From: 79-D21 sp022839995
Lineage (GTDB): Bacteria > Synergistota > Synergistia > Synergistales > 79-D21
Assembly: GCA_022839995.1 (NCBI GenBank)
Contig: JALHIN010000014.1
Span: forward strand, 4,672-68,671
Direction of reading: 5' to 3'
Length of the DNA: 64,000 nt
Below are positions 23,455 to 32,096 of the stretch, piece by piece. The notes beneath the pieces are model-generated. The model was not told the origin of the DNA. It did no database searches and saw nothing but the letters and a program-made list of their open reading frames with translations. The translations under genes and the position numbers were made by a program. How positions within the stretch are numbered: position 1 is the first letter of the stretch; every line of letters begins with the position of its first letter.

Positions 23455-24675
23455 ATGAACAAACCGGTTCAGGAATGGATTAAAGAACACGAGGAAGAAA
23501 TGGTCGAGGCTCTTTGCGGATTGGTCCGAATTCCGGCCGTGAGCCCGAAAGACGGCGGTACAGGCGAACAAGAGAAGGCGAAATGGCTGGCGGAATTGAT
23601 TCGCCGGCTTGGACTGCCGGAACCGGAATGGCATGAAGCGCCGGATCCCGCGGCTTTAGGGGGGAAGCGCCCGAACCTTGTCGTTCGCATCCCTGGAAGA
23701 ACCGATGCCAGGACCTGGATCGTGACGCACATGGATGTCGTTCCCGAGGGAGACCGCTCCCTCTGGGAAACGGATCCCTTCCTGCCCGTGGTCAGGGACG
23801 GCCGCGTCTACGGCAGGGGCAGTAACGACAACGGCCAGGAACTGATCGCGAGCCTGTTTGCTGCGGCTGCCTTCGTCCGCCTCGGCATCACTCCCGAAAC
23901 GGAACTCGACCTTGCCTTCGTGGCAGACGAGGAACTTGGAAGTGTTTTCGGCATCAGTCACTTGATCGGGAAAGGTTTGTTCCGGTCCGAGGATCTCGTG
24001 GTCGTTCCGGATGGCGGGAACGACAAGGGAGATTTTATTGAAGTGGCGGAAAAGTCCGTGCTTTGGGTCGAGTTTACCCTCCAGGGGAAGCAGGTCCACG
24101 CCAGCCGACCGGACCTTGGAAACAATGCCTGCCGCGCGGCCAACCGGTTTTCCGTTGAACTGGACGACGCCCTTCACAAGGCTTTCCCCGAAAGGAACGA
24201 CCTTTTCGAACCTCCCTATTCGACCTTCGAACCGACACGGCGGCTTGCAAACGTTGCAAACATCAACACCATTCCCGGAAAGGAGGTCCTGGCTTTCGAT
24301 TGCCGGGTCCTTCCTGAAACGCCCCTTGAGGCGGTGGAGTCCGTGATGCAGGACGTTGGGAAATCCATCGAGAAGAAACACGGGGTGTCGGTAAGTCGGG
24401 AGATGATCCAGAGGGCCTCTGCGGCTCCTGCAACTCCTACCGAAGCGCCCGTGGTTACCCGCCTTCGGGCTGCCGTCCGAGGGGTTTACGGTTTTGAGCC
24501 GAGGATCGGGGGAGTCGGAGGAGGAACCTGCGCAGCGCATTTCCGAATGGCTGGAATCCCGGCTGTAGTCTGGGCGCAGGAGGCAGACACGGCCCACATG
24601 CCGAACGAATACGCGGTGATCGAGCACATGGTCAATGAAGCTCTCGTGTTTTGCAGTCTGGCCGATGCCGAATGA
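23455..24675 (+). CDS. M20 family metallopeptidase (ArgE/DapE/dipeptidase type)
   Basis: A 406-residue zinc peptidase of the M20 family. Visible metal-site motifs are THMDVVPEGD (His ligand), GRGSNDNGQ (bridging Asp), ADEELGS (catalytic Glu plus ligand Glu) and VPDGG; a lid/dimer domain sits at about residues 195-310. Substrates in this family include dipeptides, acetyl- or succinyl-amino acids; the annotation diaminopimelate/dipeptidase cannot be refined from sequence. It follows pgsA by 31 bases with an AAGGAAGG site before the ATG and converges on the MFS gene with only 12 bases between. In this context hydrolysis of imported peptides is a reasonable inference. Confidence 0.88.
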   Translation: MNKPVQEWIKEHEEEMVEALCGLVRIPAVSPKDGGTGEQEKAKWLAELIRRLGLPEPEWHEAPDPAALGGKRPNLVVRIPGRTDARTWIVTHMDVVPEGDRSLWETDPFLPVVRDGRVYGRGSNDNGQELIASLFAAAAFVRLGITPETELDLAFVADEELGSVFGISHLIGKGLFRSEDLVVVPDGGNDKGDFIEVAEKSVLWVEFTLQGKQVHASRPDLGNNACRAANRFSVELDDALHKAFPERNDLFEPPYSTFEPTRRLANVANINTIPGKEVLAFDCRVLPETPLEAVESVMQDVGKSIEKKHGVSVSREMIQRASAAPATPTEAPVVTRLRAAVRGVYGFEPRIGGVGGGTCAAHFRMAGIPAVVWAQEADTAHMPNEYAVIEHMVNEALVFCSLADAE

Positions 24676-24687
24676 GGAGGATCGGGA

Positions 24688-25845
24688 CTAGTCGAGGAAG
24701 GGCCAAACCCGCCACCGCATGGTAAGTACGATTCCTGCGATGAGAATCGCACTGACCCGTAGGACCGCGCCGAATCCCACCAGCTGTGCCAGTGCTGCAG
24801 CTGCAAGCGGGGCGATTGCCCAAAGAAGGTCGATGAAGGTACCGAAAAGCGTGAAAAGCGCGGTTCGTGATCGTTCGTCCGATGCCCTTGAAAGCAAGGA
24901 ATACAGCAGGGGATAGACCATTCCCATCCCGATTCCATGGAGAAGTCCGCCTACAACAAAGGAAGCCGTGGTGCCCCCGATCATGGAGATCATCGCCCCC
25001 AGGGCAATGCATCCAAAATAGGGAACTAACAGCCTTTTCCCGTACCGATCCACCCATCCGCCAAGGGCTAGGCGAGCGACGAAGGCCGAAAGAGCTTCCG
25101 GCAAGAGGAAGCTGCTGCCTGCGATCCCCCATTCCATCGCGGCATTGGCGACATACGGCATGAATCCTGCCGCGGAGAGGGCAAAAAGACTTCCGGAAAG
25201 AAGCAGCGCCCTCAGGGGAGGCTTTGCCCAGCTTTCCTGCAGGCATTCTCCCAGAGGGACGTGCGAAATGGGGCCGGGTTTTGCCGGGGTCAGTCTCCAG
25301 GAAAACACCACTGCAAAAAGGCACCCCGACAACGAGAGGGCGAAGAGAAGTCCGGGGCTGCCGCGACGTACCGTCCACTCGGCAAGGGGAATGAGCCCCA
25401 GCTGTGGCAGTAGGGGCGCCAGGCCCGAAAGGCCGAACCCCCTACCGATCAGCCGCGTGGGGAGCACGCGTGCCTGGTGGAGAGTATTTGCGATGGAAAA
25501 GAGTCCCCATCCGACTCCCATCAGAGAGCGTCCTAGAAGGATCATCGGGTAGGAAGGGCCCACGGAAAGAAGACCGACCCCTGCAGCAAGGGCAAGGGAC
25601 CCTAGGATCATCCCGGTGCGGGATCCCCGGACGCTCAGCCAGTGGTTCACCCACCCCCGGGTTCCGAGCAGGACGAACTCGAAGATGATCCAGGCAGTCC
25701 CGATGGCCAGGGGCTCATACCCCTTTAGCTCGAGGACGAGCGGGAAGAGAAAAAAAACGGAAATGCAGGAATAAGCCGAGAGGGAAGCCCCAAGGCAAAG
25801 GAGGAAGTCCTTGGGGAATTGTCCCAGGCCAAAACTTGGTTTCAA
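24688..25845 (-). CDS. MFS family transporter
   Basis: A polytopic membrane protein of 385 residues with roughly 12 hydrophobic segments and the MFS pattern: GRSLMGVGWGLFSIAN after segment 4 and a central charged loop, then a second six-segment half with GGWVDRYGKR, the MFS loop 8-9 motif equivalent to GxLaDrxGrr. Substrate unknown. The frame is open to 26001, but the extra N-terminus is not hydrophobic and overlaps the promoter region of the opposite gene; TTG 25845, six bases after a GGAGAGA site, gives a compact N-terminus ahead of the first segment. Divergent from the lyase gene. Confidence 0.78.
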   Translation of the reverse strand: MKPSFGLGQFPKDFLLCLGASLSAYSCISVFFLFPLVLELKGYEPLAIGTAWIIFEFVLLGTRGWVNHWLSVRGSRTGMILGSLALAAGVGLLSVGPSYPMILLGRSLMGVGWGLFSIANTLHQARVLPTRLIGRGFGLSGLAPLLPQLGLIPLAEWTVRRGSPGLLFALSLSGCLFAVVFSWRLTPAKPGPISHVPLGECLQESWAKPPLRALLLSGSLFALSAAGFMPYVANAAMEWGIAGSSFLLPEALSAFVARLALGGWVDRYGKRLLVPYFGCIALGAMISMIGGTTASFVVGGLLHGIGMGMVYPLLYSLLSRASDERSRTALFTLFGTFIDLLWAIAPLAAAALAQLVGFGAVLRVSAILIAGIVLTMRWRVWPFLD

Positions 25846-25908
25846 AAGGATCTCTCCCGAACGTGGGCTTTTTCCCCAGGAGGGGGCGGCAACCCGCAGG
25901 TTGTTTTC

Positions 25909-25919
25909 TGCTATATAAT
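25909..25919 (+). promoter_or_regulatory. extended -10 promoter of the lyase gene
   Basis: TGCTATATAAT contains an extended -10 (TG-n-TATATA) and an overlapping TATAAT, 82 bases before ATG 26001. No good -35 is visible, which is common with extended -10 promoters. Confidence 0.5.
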
Positions 25920-26000
25920 ACGACCAGACGAGGAAAGGCGCTTCAACCAGACGAGCCCCCAAGCCGAGTCGAAGAAGAGATCGCATGGAGGGACAGTTCA

Positions 26001-27395
26001 ATGGTAGACAGAATCATGCCCGAACCTTTCCGCATCAAGATGGTGGAACCCGTCACCGTACCGGACCGTTCTCAAAGGGAAAAAGCGTTGGAAGCGGGGC
26101 ATTTCAACATGTTTGGCCTGAGGTCGGCGGATATTTACATCGACCTTCTCACCGACTCCGGTACAGGGGCGATGAGCAAGTACCAGTGGGCCGCCCTGAT
26201 GAAGGGTGACGAGGCCTACGCGGGAGCCGACAGCTTCTACGCCCTGAAGGAGGCCGTCAAGGAAGTCCTGGGCTTCGATTACGTCATCCCGTGCCACCAG
26301 GGCCGGGCAACGGAAAACGTCCTGTTCGGTACGATGGCGAAAGCCGGGGACAGGATTCCCTTCAACATGCCCTTCGACACCACCCGCGGCCATATTTTCA
26401 ATGTCGGAGCCGAACCGGTCGATTGTGTCATCGACGAGGCCTACCAACCCGAACTCCAGCATCCTTTCAAGGGGAACGTCGACCTGAAGAAGTTGGAAAA
26501 CGCCATTCTGACTTATGGAAAAGAACGGATTCCCCTGATCATGGTCACCGTGACGAACAACTCGGGCGGAGGACAGCCGGTCAGCCTCGAAAACCTGCGT
26601 GGAGTTTCCGCCATCGCCAGGAAATATGGAATCCCGCTCTTCCTGGATGCGGCGCGCATGGCGGAAAATGCCTATTTCATCAAGATGCGCGAAGATGCCT
26701 GCAAGGGGATGACCCTAGCGGAAATCCTGAAAGCAACGATGGATTGCGCCGACGGAATCACCTGCTCCGCCAAGAAGGATCCGCTTGTCAACATCGGAGG
26801 AATGCTTTGCTGCCGGACGGAGGAGATGTACCATCGGCTGCTTCCCAGGGTCATCCTTTTTGAAGGGTTTGCGACTTACGGCGGCCTGGCCGGAAGGGAC
26901 CTCGAAGCGCTCGCGGTGGGGCTGCGGGAGATGGTCGACGAACAGTACATGGCCCACCGGGTAGCACAGGTCAGGTATCTTGGAGATTTGCTCGAGGAGG
27001 GCGGAGTTCCGTTTGTGAAACCGGCCGGAGGGCATGCGATTTTCATCGACGCAAAGGCGTTCCTGCCGCATATTCCCCAGAAGATGTACCCCGCCGACGT
27101 TCTTTCGATCGAAATTTACCGGGAGGGGGCAATCCGGGGCATCGGGCTCGGGGCCTTGGCCTTCGCGACGGAGGACGAAAAGACCGGCGAGCTCATCCTT
27201 CCGAAACTGGAACTCTACAGGCTCGCGATCAACCGAAGGACCTACACGAACAGCCACATGGAATACGTTGCCCAGTCGATCATCGACGTTTACCGCAGGC
27301 GTGATTCCATCCGGTACGGCCTGGTCGTCGATTACGCTCCGCCGGTCAAGGGGCTGCACCACTTCCTTGCAAGGCTCCGCCCCGTCCAGCTCTAG
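26001..27395 (+). CDS. tryptophanase / tyrosine phenol-lyase family beta-eliminating lyase
   Basis: PLP enzyme of 464 residues that should split an aromatic amino acid into ammonia, pyruvate and the ring compound. PEPFRIKMVEPV, IDLLTDSGTGAMS, GDEAYAG, HQGRATEN, TTRGHIF, NNSGGGQPVSL, DAARMAENAYF, the PLP lysine in SAKKDPLVNIGG and GFATYGGLAGRD define the family. Overall wording is near tyrosine phenol-lyase, but the arginine that binds the phenol hydroxyl there (in SMERG) is replaced by leucine (GIGLG), a hydrophobic residue as in tryptophanase. I therefore leave the specificity open, leaning away from tyrosine. ATG 26001 follows GGAGGGA. Confidence 0.88.
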   Translation: MVDRIMPEPFRIKMVEPVTVPDRSQREKALEAGHFNMFGLRSADIYIDLLTDSGTGAMSKYQWAALMKGDEAYAGADSFYALKEAVKEVLGFDYVIPCHQGRATENVLFGTMAKAGDRIPFNMPFDTTRGHIFNVGAEPVDCVIDEAYQPELQHPFKGNVDLKKLENAILTYGKERIPLIMVTVTNNSGGGQPVSLENLRGVSAIARKYGIPLFLDAARMAENAYFIKMREDACKGMTLAEILKATMDCADGITCSAKKDPLVNIGGMLCCRTEEMYHRLLPRVILFEGFATYGGLAGRDLEALAVGLREMVDEQYMAHRVAQVRYLGDLLEEGGVPFVKPAGGHAIFIDAKAFLPHIPQKMYPADVLSIEIYREGAIRGIGLGALAFATEDEKTGELILPKLELYRLAINRRTYTNSHMEYVAQSIIDVYRRRDSIRYGLVVDYAPPVKGLHHFLARLRPVQL

Positions 27396-27424
27396 AACCG
27401 AAAGTCCAGGAGGCAGCATCCACG

Positions 27425-27457
27425 AGGAGTCGGAACGCTCGTTCCGACTCCTTTTTT
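27425..27457 (+). terminator. rho-independent terminator after the lyase gene
   Basis: AGGAGTCGGAAC, loop GCTC, GTTCCGACTCCT, then a run of T: a strong intrinsic terminator 30 bases after the stop codon. Confidence 0.93.
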
Positions 27458-27484
27458 GACGGCATATCCCGAAAAATCTATAAT
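27456..27484 (+). promoter_or_regulatory. predicted promoter of secA
   Basis: TTGACG (27456-27461) and a perfect TATAAT (27479-27484) with a 17-base spacer. The -35 box uses the last T bases of the preceding terminator, so the two signals are interlocked. Confidence 0.8.
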
Positions 27485-27544
27485 GAATCGTTCTAGCCGG
27501 GGAGGATTCCCCTCCGCGGCATATGATCGTTGGGAGTTGTTGCA

Positions 27545-30223
27545 ATGTTCGAATCGCTGGTGAAAGCGCTCGGCCTGGACCCGAACGATCGGGCCCTCAA
27601 GCGATACAGGGAAAGAGTGGACCGCATCAACGCCCTCGAACCGGAAGTCGGTTCCCTGGACGATGCGGCCCTGGCAGCAAGCCTGAACGGTTTCAGGCAG
27701 CGGCTTGCCAGGGGAGAAGAGCTGGACGATTTGCTTGAAGAAGTTTTCGCGGTCGTTCGTGAGACCTCCCGTAGGCAACTGGGGATGAGGCACTTCGATG
27801 TCCAGCTCATGGGGGGAATGGCCCTTCACGAAGGAAAAATCGCGGAGATGCAGACCGGGGAAGGGAAGACCCTGGTCGCAACCCTTGCCGTCGTATTGAA
27901 CGCCCTCAAGGGTGAAGGGGTTCACGTCGTAACCGTCAATGATTACCTGGCCAGGCGCGATGCGGAATGGATGGGGAAAATTTACCGGTTCCTCGGCCTT
28001 TCCGTGGGGGTCATTTACGCGTTTATGCCACAGCAGGAACGAGCCAAGGCCTACCAGGCAGACATCACCTACGGGACGAACAGCGAGTTCGGATTCGACT
28101 ACTTGCGGGACAACATGGCCACTTCCGCCGAGCAGCAGGTGCAAAGGGGACACTCCTACTGCATCGTAGACGAGGTTGACTCCATCCTCATCGACGAAGC
28201 GAGGACCCCGCTGATCATTTCCGGTCCCTCGGAAGAGTCGGTCGAACCGTACATGACCGCAAATTCGATCGCCTTGAAACTGGTCAAGGGGATCGACTTC
28301 GAGGTCGACGAGAAAGAGCGCAACGTGGTCCTGACCGAAAGGGGAATCCTCCGCTGCGAGGAACTCACGAGGACCCCGGAACTCTTCTCGGAGGCCCGCC
28401 ATGCCGACATGGCCCACAAGATCGTCCAGGCGCTGAAGGCGCACCACCTTTTCCAGAAGGATATCCACTACGTCAACAAGGACGGGGATATCGTCATCGT
28501 GGACGAATTCACCGGCCGGCTCATGTTCGGCCGTCGGTATTCGGAAGGGCTGCACCAGGCAATCGAGGCCAAGGAACGGGTCAAGGTCGGGAGCGAGAAC
28601 CAGACCCTGGCAACCATTACCCTCCAGAACTATTTCAGGATGTACAAAAAGTTGGCCGGCATGACCGGCACCGCTGCGACGGAAGCGGAAGAATTCAAGG
28701 AAATTTACGGACTCGAGGTCGTTCAGCTGCCGACACACCGCCCCATGATCCGGCAGGCCTATCCAGACGTGATCTACCGGACCAAGAGGGAAAAATTCAA
28801 TGCGGTCGCAGAAGAAGTCGCCGAGTGCTACGAGAAAGGGCAGCCGGTTCTGGTGGGAACAACCTCGATTGAAAACTCCGAGCTGGTCAGCCGCCTGTTG
28901 AAGGCCCGCAAGATTCCTCACCAGGTGCTCAACGCGAAGTACCATGAACGCGAAGCAGAGATCGTCTCTCAGGCGGGGCGCCTGAAAGCGGTCACCGTCG
29001 CGACGAACATGGCGGGAAGGGGTACGGACATCCTCCTGGGGGGGAACCCCGAGGTACTGGCGCGGGAAATCCTGAAGCAGCAGGAGATCGATCCCACTAA
29101 AGAGGAAAAGCTTTATCGGGAGACACTTGAGAAAGTCAAGGCGGAATGCCGGAAAGAACATGAAGAAGTCGTCCGTTTGGGGGGGCTCCATATCGTCGGA
29201 ACCGAACGGCACGAGGCAAGGCGGATCGACAATCAGCTGATGGGACGTGCGGGTCGACAGGGAGACCCGGGAAGCAGCCGGTTTTTCCTTTCTCTGGAAG
29301 ATGACCTGTTGCGCCTTTTCGGGTCGGAAAAGGTCCAGGGGCTGATGGGAAAATTAGGTATGGAAGAGGGGGAAGCCATCGAACACCCTCTCTTGACGAA
29401 GGCGATTGAAAACGCGCAGAAGAAAGTCGAGCAGATGCATTTCGACATCAGGAAACAACTCTTGATGTACGACAACGTAATGAACCAGCAAAGGGAAGCC
29501 GTTTATGCCGAGCGGGCAAGGATTCTCAAGGATCCGGATATCCTTGAAAACACGAGGGACCTGGTTCTGGACGTTGCGCGGAGCATCCTTGACCAGTCCT
29601 TTCCCGCCGGGCAGGAGCCGGATGTCAAGGGGGCGCAACTGCGCTTTCGAAGCCTTTTCGGAAAGGGGTACGACGAAGAGATTTTGGCGGCGGGAGAAAC
29701 CGCGGAAAGCGAACGCGATTTTGGACCGATCCTGGAAAAAGTCCGCGAGCATTTCGACGCACGGGTTTCGGCTCTTGGTGCCGAAATGGCGGCGGAAATC
29801 GCGCGCTTCATCACTTTGCATGTCCTGGACAGCCATTGGAAGGAGCACCTGCTCGCGATGGACGAACTTCGCTCCGGGATTGGGCTGAGGGCAATCGGAC
29901 AAAAAGACCCGCTTCTTGAGTACCAGTTCGAATCGTATAACCTTTTCCAGGAAATGCTTGACCGGGTCCGAACGGCCATTGCCGAGACGGCTTTCCGGAT
30001 CTCCATCGTCACCGAAGAGGGAACACAGAGGAGGCGAACCTTGCGGGAAAGCCGTGAAACCCTGCTTCTCCCGACCGGTTTCGGAGAACACGCCGAAGGC
30101 ACTCCAGAGGCCCGTAGGACCTCCGTGGAACCGGTACGAAGGGGACCGAAAGTGGGAAGGAACGACCCCTGTCCCTGTGGCAGCGGGAAAAAATACAAAC
30201 ATTGCTGCGGTCGAGGAGCGTGA
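27545..30223 (+). CDS. secA: protein translocase ATPase SecA
   Basis: SecA drives export of preproteins through SecYEG at the inner membrane. The 892-residue protein is full length: Walker A GEGKT at 105-109, TVNDYLARRDAEWM, the DEVDSILIDEARTPLIISG Walker B region, NMAGRGTDI and GRAGRQGDPGSS in motor domain 2, the scaffold and wing domains, and a C-terminal zinc domain CPCGSGKKYKHCC (Cys 876, 878, 887, 888) that binds SecB or ribosomes. ATG 27545 is the family start. A new gene begins four bases after the stop codon. Confidence 0.97.
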   Translation: MFESLVKALGLDPNDRALKRYRERVDRINALEPEVGSLDDAALAASLNGFRQRLARGEELDDLLEEVFAVVRETSRRQLGMRHFDVQLMGGMALHEGKIAEMQTGEGKTLVATLAVVLNALKGEGVHVVTVNDYLARRDAEWMGKIYRFLGLSVGVIYAFMPQQERAKAYQADITYGTNSEFGFDYLRDNMATSAEQQVQRGHSYCIVDEVDSILIDEARTPLIISGPSEESVEPYMTANSIALKLVKGIDFEVDEKERNVVLTERGILRCEELTRTPELFSEARHADMAHKIVQALKAHHLFQKDIHYVNKDGDIVIVDEFTGRLMFGRRYSEGLHQAIEAKERVKVGSENQTLATITLQNYFRMYKKLAGMTGTAATEAEEFKEIYGLEVVQLPTHRPMIRQAYPDVIYRTKREKFNAVAEEVAECYEKGQPVLVGTTSIENSELVSRLLKARKIPHQVLNAKYHEREAEIVSQAGRLKAVTVATNMAGRGTDILLGGNPEVLAREILKQQEIDPTKEEKLYRETLEKVKAECRKEHEEVVRLGGLHIVGTERHEARRIDNQLMGRAGRQGDPGSSRFFLSLEDDLLRLFGSEKVQGLMGKLGMEEGEAIEHPLLTKAIENAQKKVEQMHFDIRKQLLMYDNVMNQQREAVYAERARILKDPDILENTRDLVLDVARSILDQSFPAGQEPDVKGAQLRFRSLFGKGYDEEILAAGETAESERDFGPILEKVREHFDARVSALGAEMAAEIARFITLHVLDSHWKEHLLAMDELRSGIGLRAIGQKDPLLEYQFESYNLFQEMLDRVRTAIAETAFRISIVTEEGTQRRRTLRESRETLLLPTGFGEHAEGTPEARRTSVEPVRRGPKVGRNDPCPCGSGKKYKHCCGRGA

Positions 30224-30227
30224 TCGC

Positions 30228-32078
30228 TTGAACCGGAAAAGAAGGTTCAAAGCAGGATTACGAAGGGTTTTCGGGTGGCTGCTCGTTTCGCTGTTTATCC
30301 AGGTCCTGCTCGTTTCCCTGGCTTTCGCCATGGAGGATCCCCGGCAGGAGATGAAACGGTTGCTCGAAGAGGCCCCAAGCCTGTCTTCCTATCCAGCGGT
30401 GAAAGCGCTAGTGCTCTCAAGGTCGGTCGAAAACCGGCTGCTGGCAGACGGCAGCATGGAACGGAAGACCCGGTGGATCATCCTGTACCGGGGATCCCTC
30501 CCTGAAGGGTGGCAAACCTGGAGACTCCCCGCACCGGAAGGGGGGACCGCGCGGTTCGTTCGGGCCGAGCGGTATTCAGTCCTGGCAATCGAAAAGGCCG
30601 ACCGCCTCGGGATCTCCGAAGGCGGCAACGGCGTCGCTGTCTTAAGGATCCCCGAATCGAGCGGAGAATCCATCCTGTACGTCGAAACCGCCCAGGTTTT
30701 CCCCCGTCGCTTCGAACTAGACGACCTGGTCAGCCTGGAACTGGACCTTCCCCAATGGGAATTGAGCATCGAAGTCACGGTGCCCGAAGGAAGCAGGCTG
30801 AGCTGGGCTGCAAGCGGAATCGGTCAGCCGGAACGAAGCCGGGAAAAGGGGATCGAACGGTTTTCCTGGAACGCGAAGAACCTTCCGCCCATGCCCAAAC
30901 GCACCCTCCTAGACCGGGGAATCCCAGCCTTGGGGTTCAGCCTGAAAAGCGGCCTCGTGACGTCCCTCAGAACGGTGCAGGACATCGAAAAGGGGAGTTC
31001 GCGACTGCCGCAAAGACTCTCGCGCCTGCTTTCCGGGAAAAACCCGGAAAAGACCGCGAGGGATTTCGTGGCGGCCTTGACCGCTGGGGACAACATGGAA
31101 ACGGTGCTGCCGAAAGAATCGGTACGTACCCCCGGCGGTGTTTTCCCCGAAAACGGGCCATGGACGGAATGGGAACGGACCCTCTTTGCCGCCCACGGCT
31201 TGAAGTCACTGGGCTGGTCGGTCAGGACCTGGTGGCTCCCCGCAATCCCAGTAGGACCTGAGCCTCCAGCCGGGATTGCCCTTTGGACCTCTCCTGTGCT
31301 TGAGGTGTCGGCACCAAGAAGCGGACAAAGCTTCTTTTTTACTGCCAGGCCCGACGGTGTTTTCGGCAGGACACCGAGCTGGCTGTATGGGGCAACCCTC
31401 TACCGGCTGGAAGGGGACAATGTCCTGAAGACGAAAATTCCCGAGGGGAGTCCTTCGGGGAACAGGCTTTCCGCGAAATGGCAGCTGAAGCTTGATGAGG
31501 CGGGTTTTGCCCGAGGAAAACTCCTTGTAGAGCTGAAAGGAGGCTGGGACTTCCTCCTTCGCGACGGAGAACGATCCCTCGGGGAAAGGGCGCTCCGCCT
31601 GCTCCAGGACCTGCTTTCCGGGACTCCATTCGCTTCCGGGATGGGGGAACTGAAGTTTTCGGAATCGACAAGCGGAATAGAAATCAGCGTCCCGGTAAAC
31701 GGCCTTTTGGGCATCGCCTCTCAGAAGGACCTTCTCGTCCAATTCCCTTCGGTGTCGATTCCAGGGATACGGGAAATTCTCGAAGAAACCGGAACGGTCA
31801 AGCTGAGGTTCCCGTTCTCCGTCAGGCAGGAGCTCGTCCTGGAACTCCCCGCGGGATTCCGCGTTCTGGAACCCCCTTCCCTGAAGAGGAGAACCGTCGG
31901 ACGGACGGCCGTCGAAGAAACCTTCAGGAACATTGAAAAGAAATCCAGGGTGGAGACGGAACAATTGGTGACGGTTTCGGCTTCCGGCTTTGAACAGAAC
32001 GATGCTGCGGGTTTGAAGGATACCCTGGCGCAGGTCCTGAGATGGGCAACGAACTCGATTCCGCTGCGAAAGCGTTGA
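30228..32078 (+). CDS. large exported protein, tentative DUF3857/transglutaminase-like architecture
   Basis: A 616-residue protein from TTG 30228 (GAGGAG site in the end of secA). Residues 1-30 form a signal peptide or membrane anchor (basic start, hydrophobic core, SLAFA-M). A beta-rich N-terminal region contains RRFELDDLVSLELDLPQWELSIEVTVPEGSRL and WNAKNLPPMP, reminiscent of DUF3857 domains. A later helical segment (TARDFVAAL...ERTLFAAHGLKSLGWSVRTWWLP) looks like a transglutaminase-type core but I see no Cys-His-Asp triad; the protein has no cysteine near the expected place. The C-terminal part is beta-rich again. A periplasmic, non-enzymatic role is possible. It lies between secA and argS without any functional clue. 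Confidence 0.6.
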   Translation: MNRKRRFKAGLRRVFGWLLVSLFIQVLLVSLAFAMEDPRQEMKRLLEEAPSLSSYPAVKALVLSRSVENRLLADGSMERKTRWIILYRGSLPEGWQTWRLPAPEGGTARFVRAERYSVLAIEKADRLGISEGGNGVAVLRIPESSGESILYVETAQVFPRRFELDDLVSLELDLPQWELSIEVTVPEGSRLSWAASGIGQPERSREKGIERFSWNAKNLPPMPKRTLLDRGIPALGFSLKSGLVTSLRTVQDIEKGSSRLPQRLSRLLSGKNPEKTARDFVAALTAGDNMETVLPKESVRTPGGVFPENGPWTEWERTLFAAHGLKSLGWSVRTWWLPAIPVGPEPPAGIALWTSPVLEVSAPRSGQSFFFTARPDGVFGRTPSWLYGATLYRLEGDNVLKTKIPEGSPSGNRLSAKWQLKLDEAGFARGKLLVELKGGWDFLLRDGERSLGERALRLLQDLLSGTPFASGMGELKFSESTSGIEISVPVNGLLGIASQKDLLVQFPSVSIPGIREILEETGTVKLRFPFSVRQELVLELPAGFRVLEPPSLKRRTVGRTAVEETFRNIEKKSRVETEQLVTVSASGFEQNDAAGLKDTLAQVLRWATNSIPLRKR

Positions 32079-32096
32079 TAATAGGAGATGGTGAAG

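Noticed and set aside
27392..29212. 606-residue minus-strand open frame opposite secA
   Set aside because: Antisense shadow of secA caused by high GC at third positions; no motif and no ribosome-binding site.
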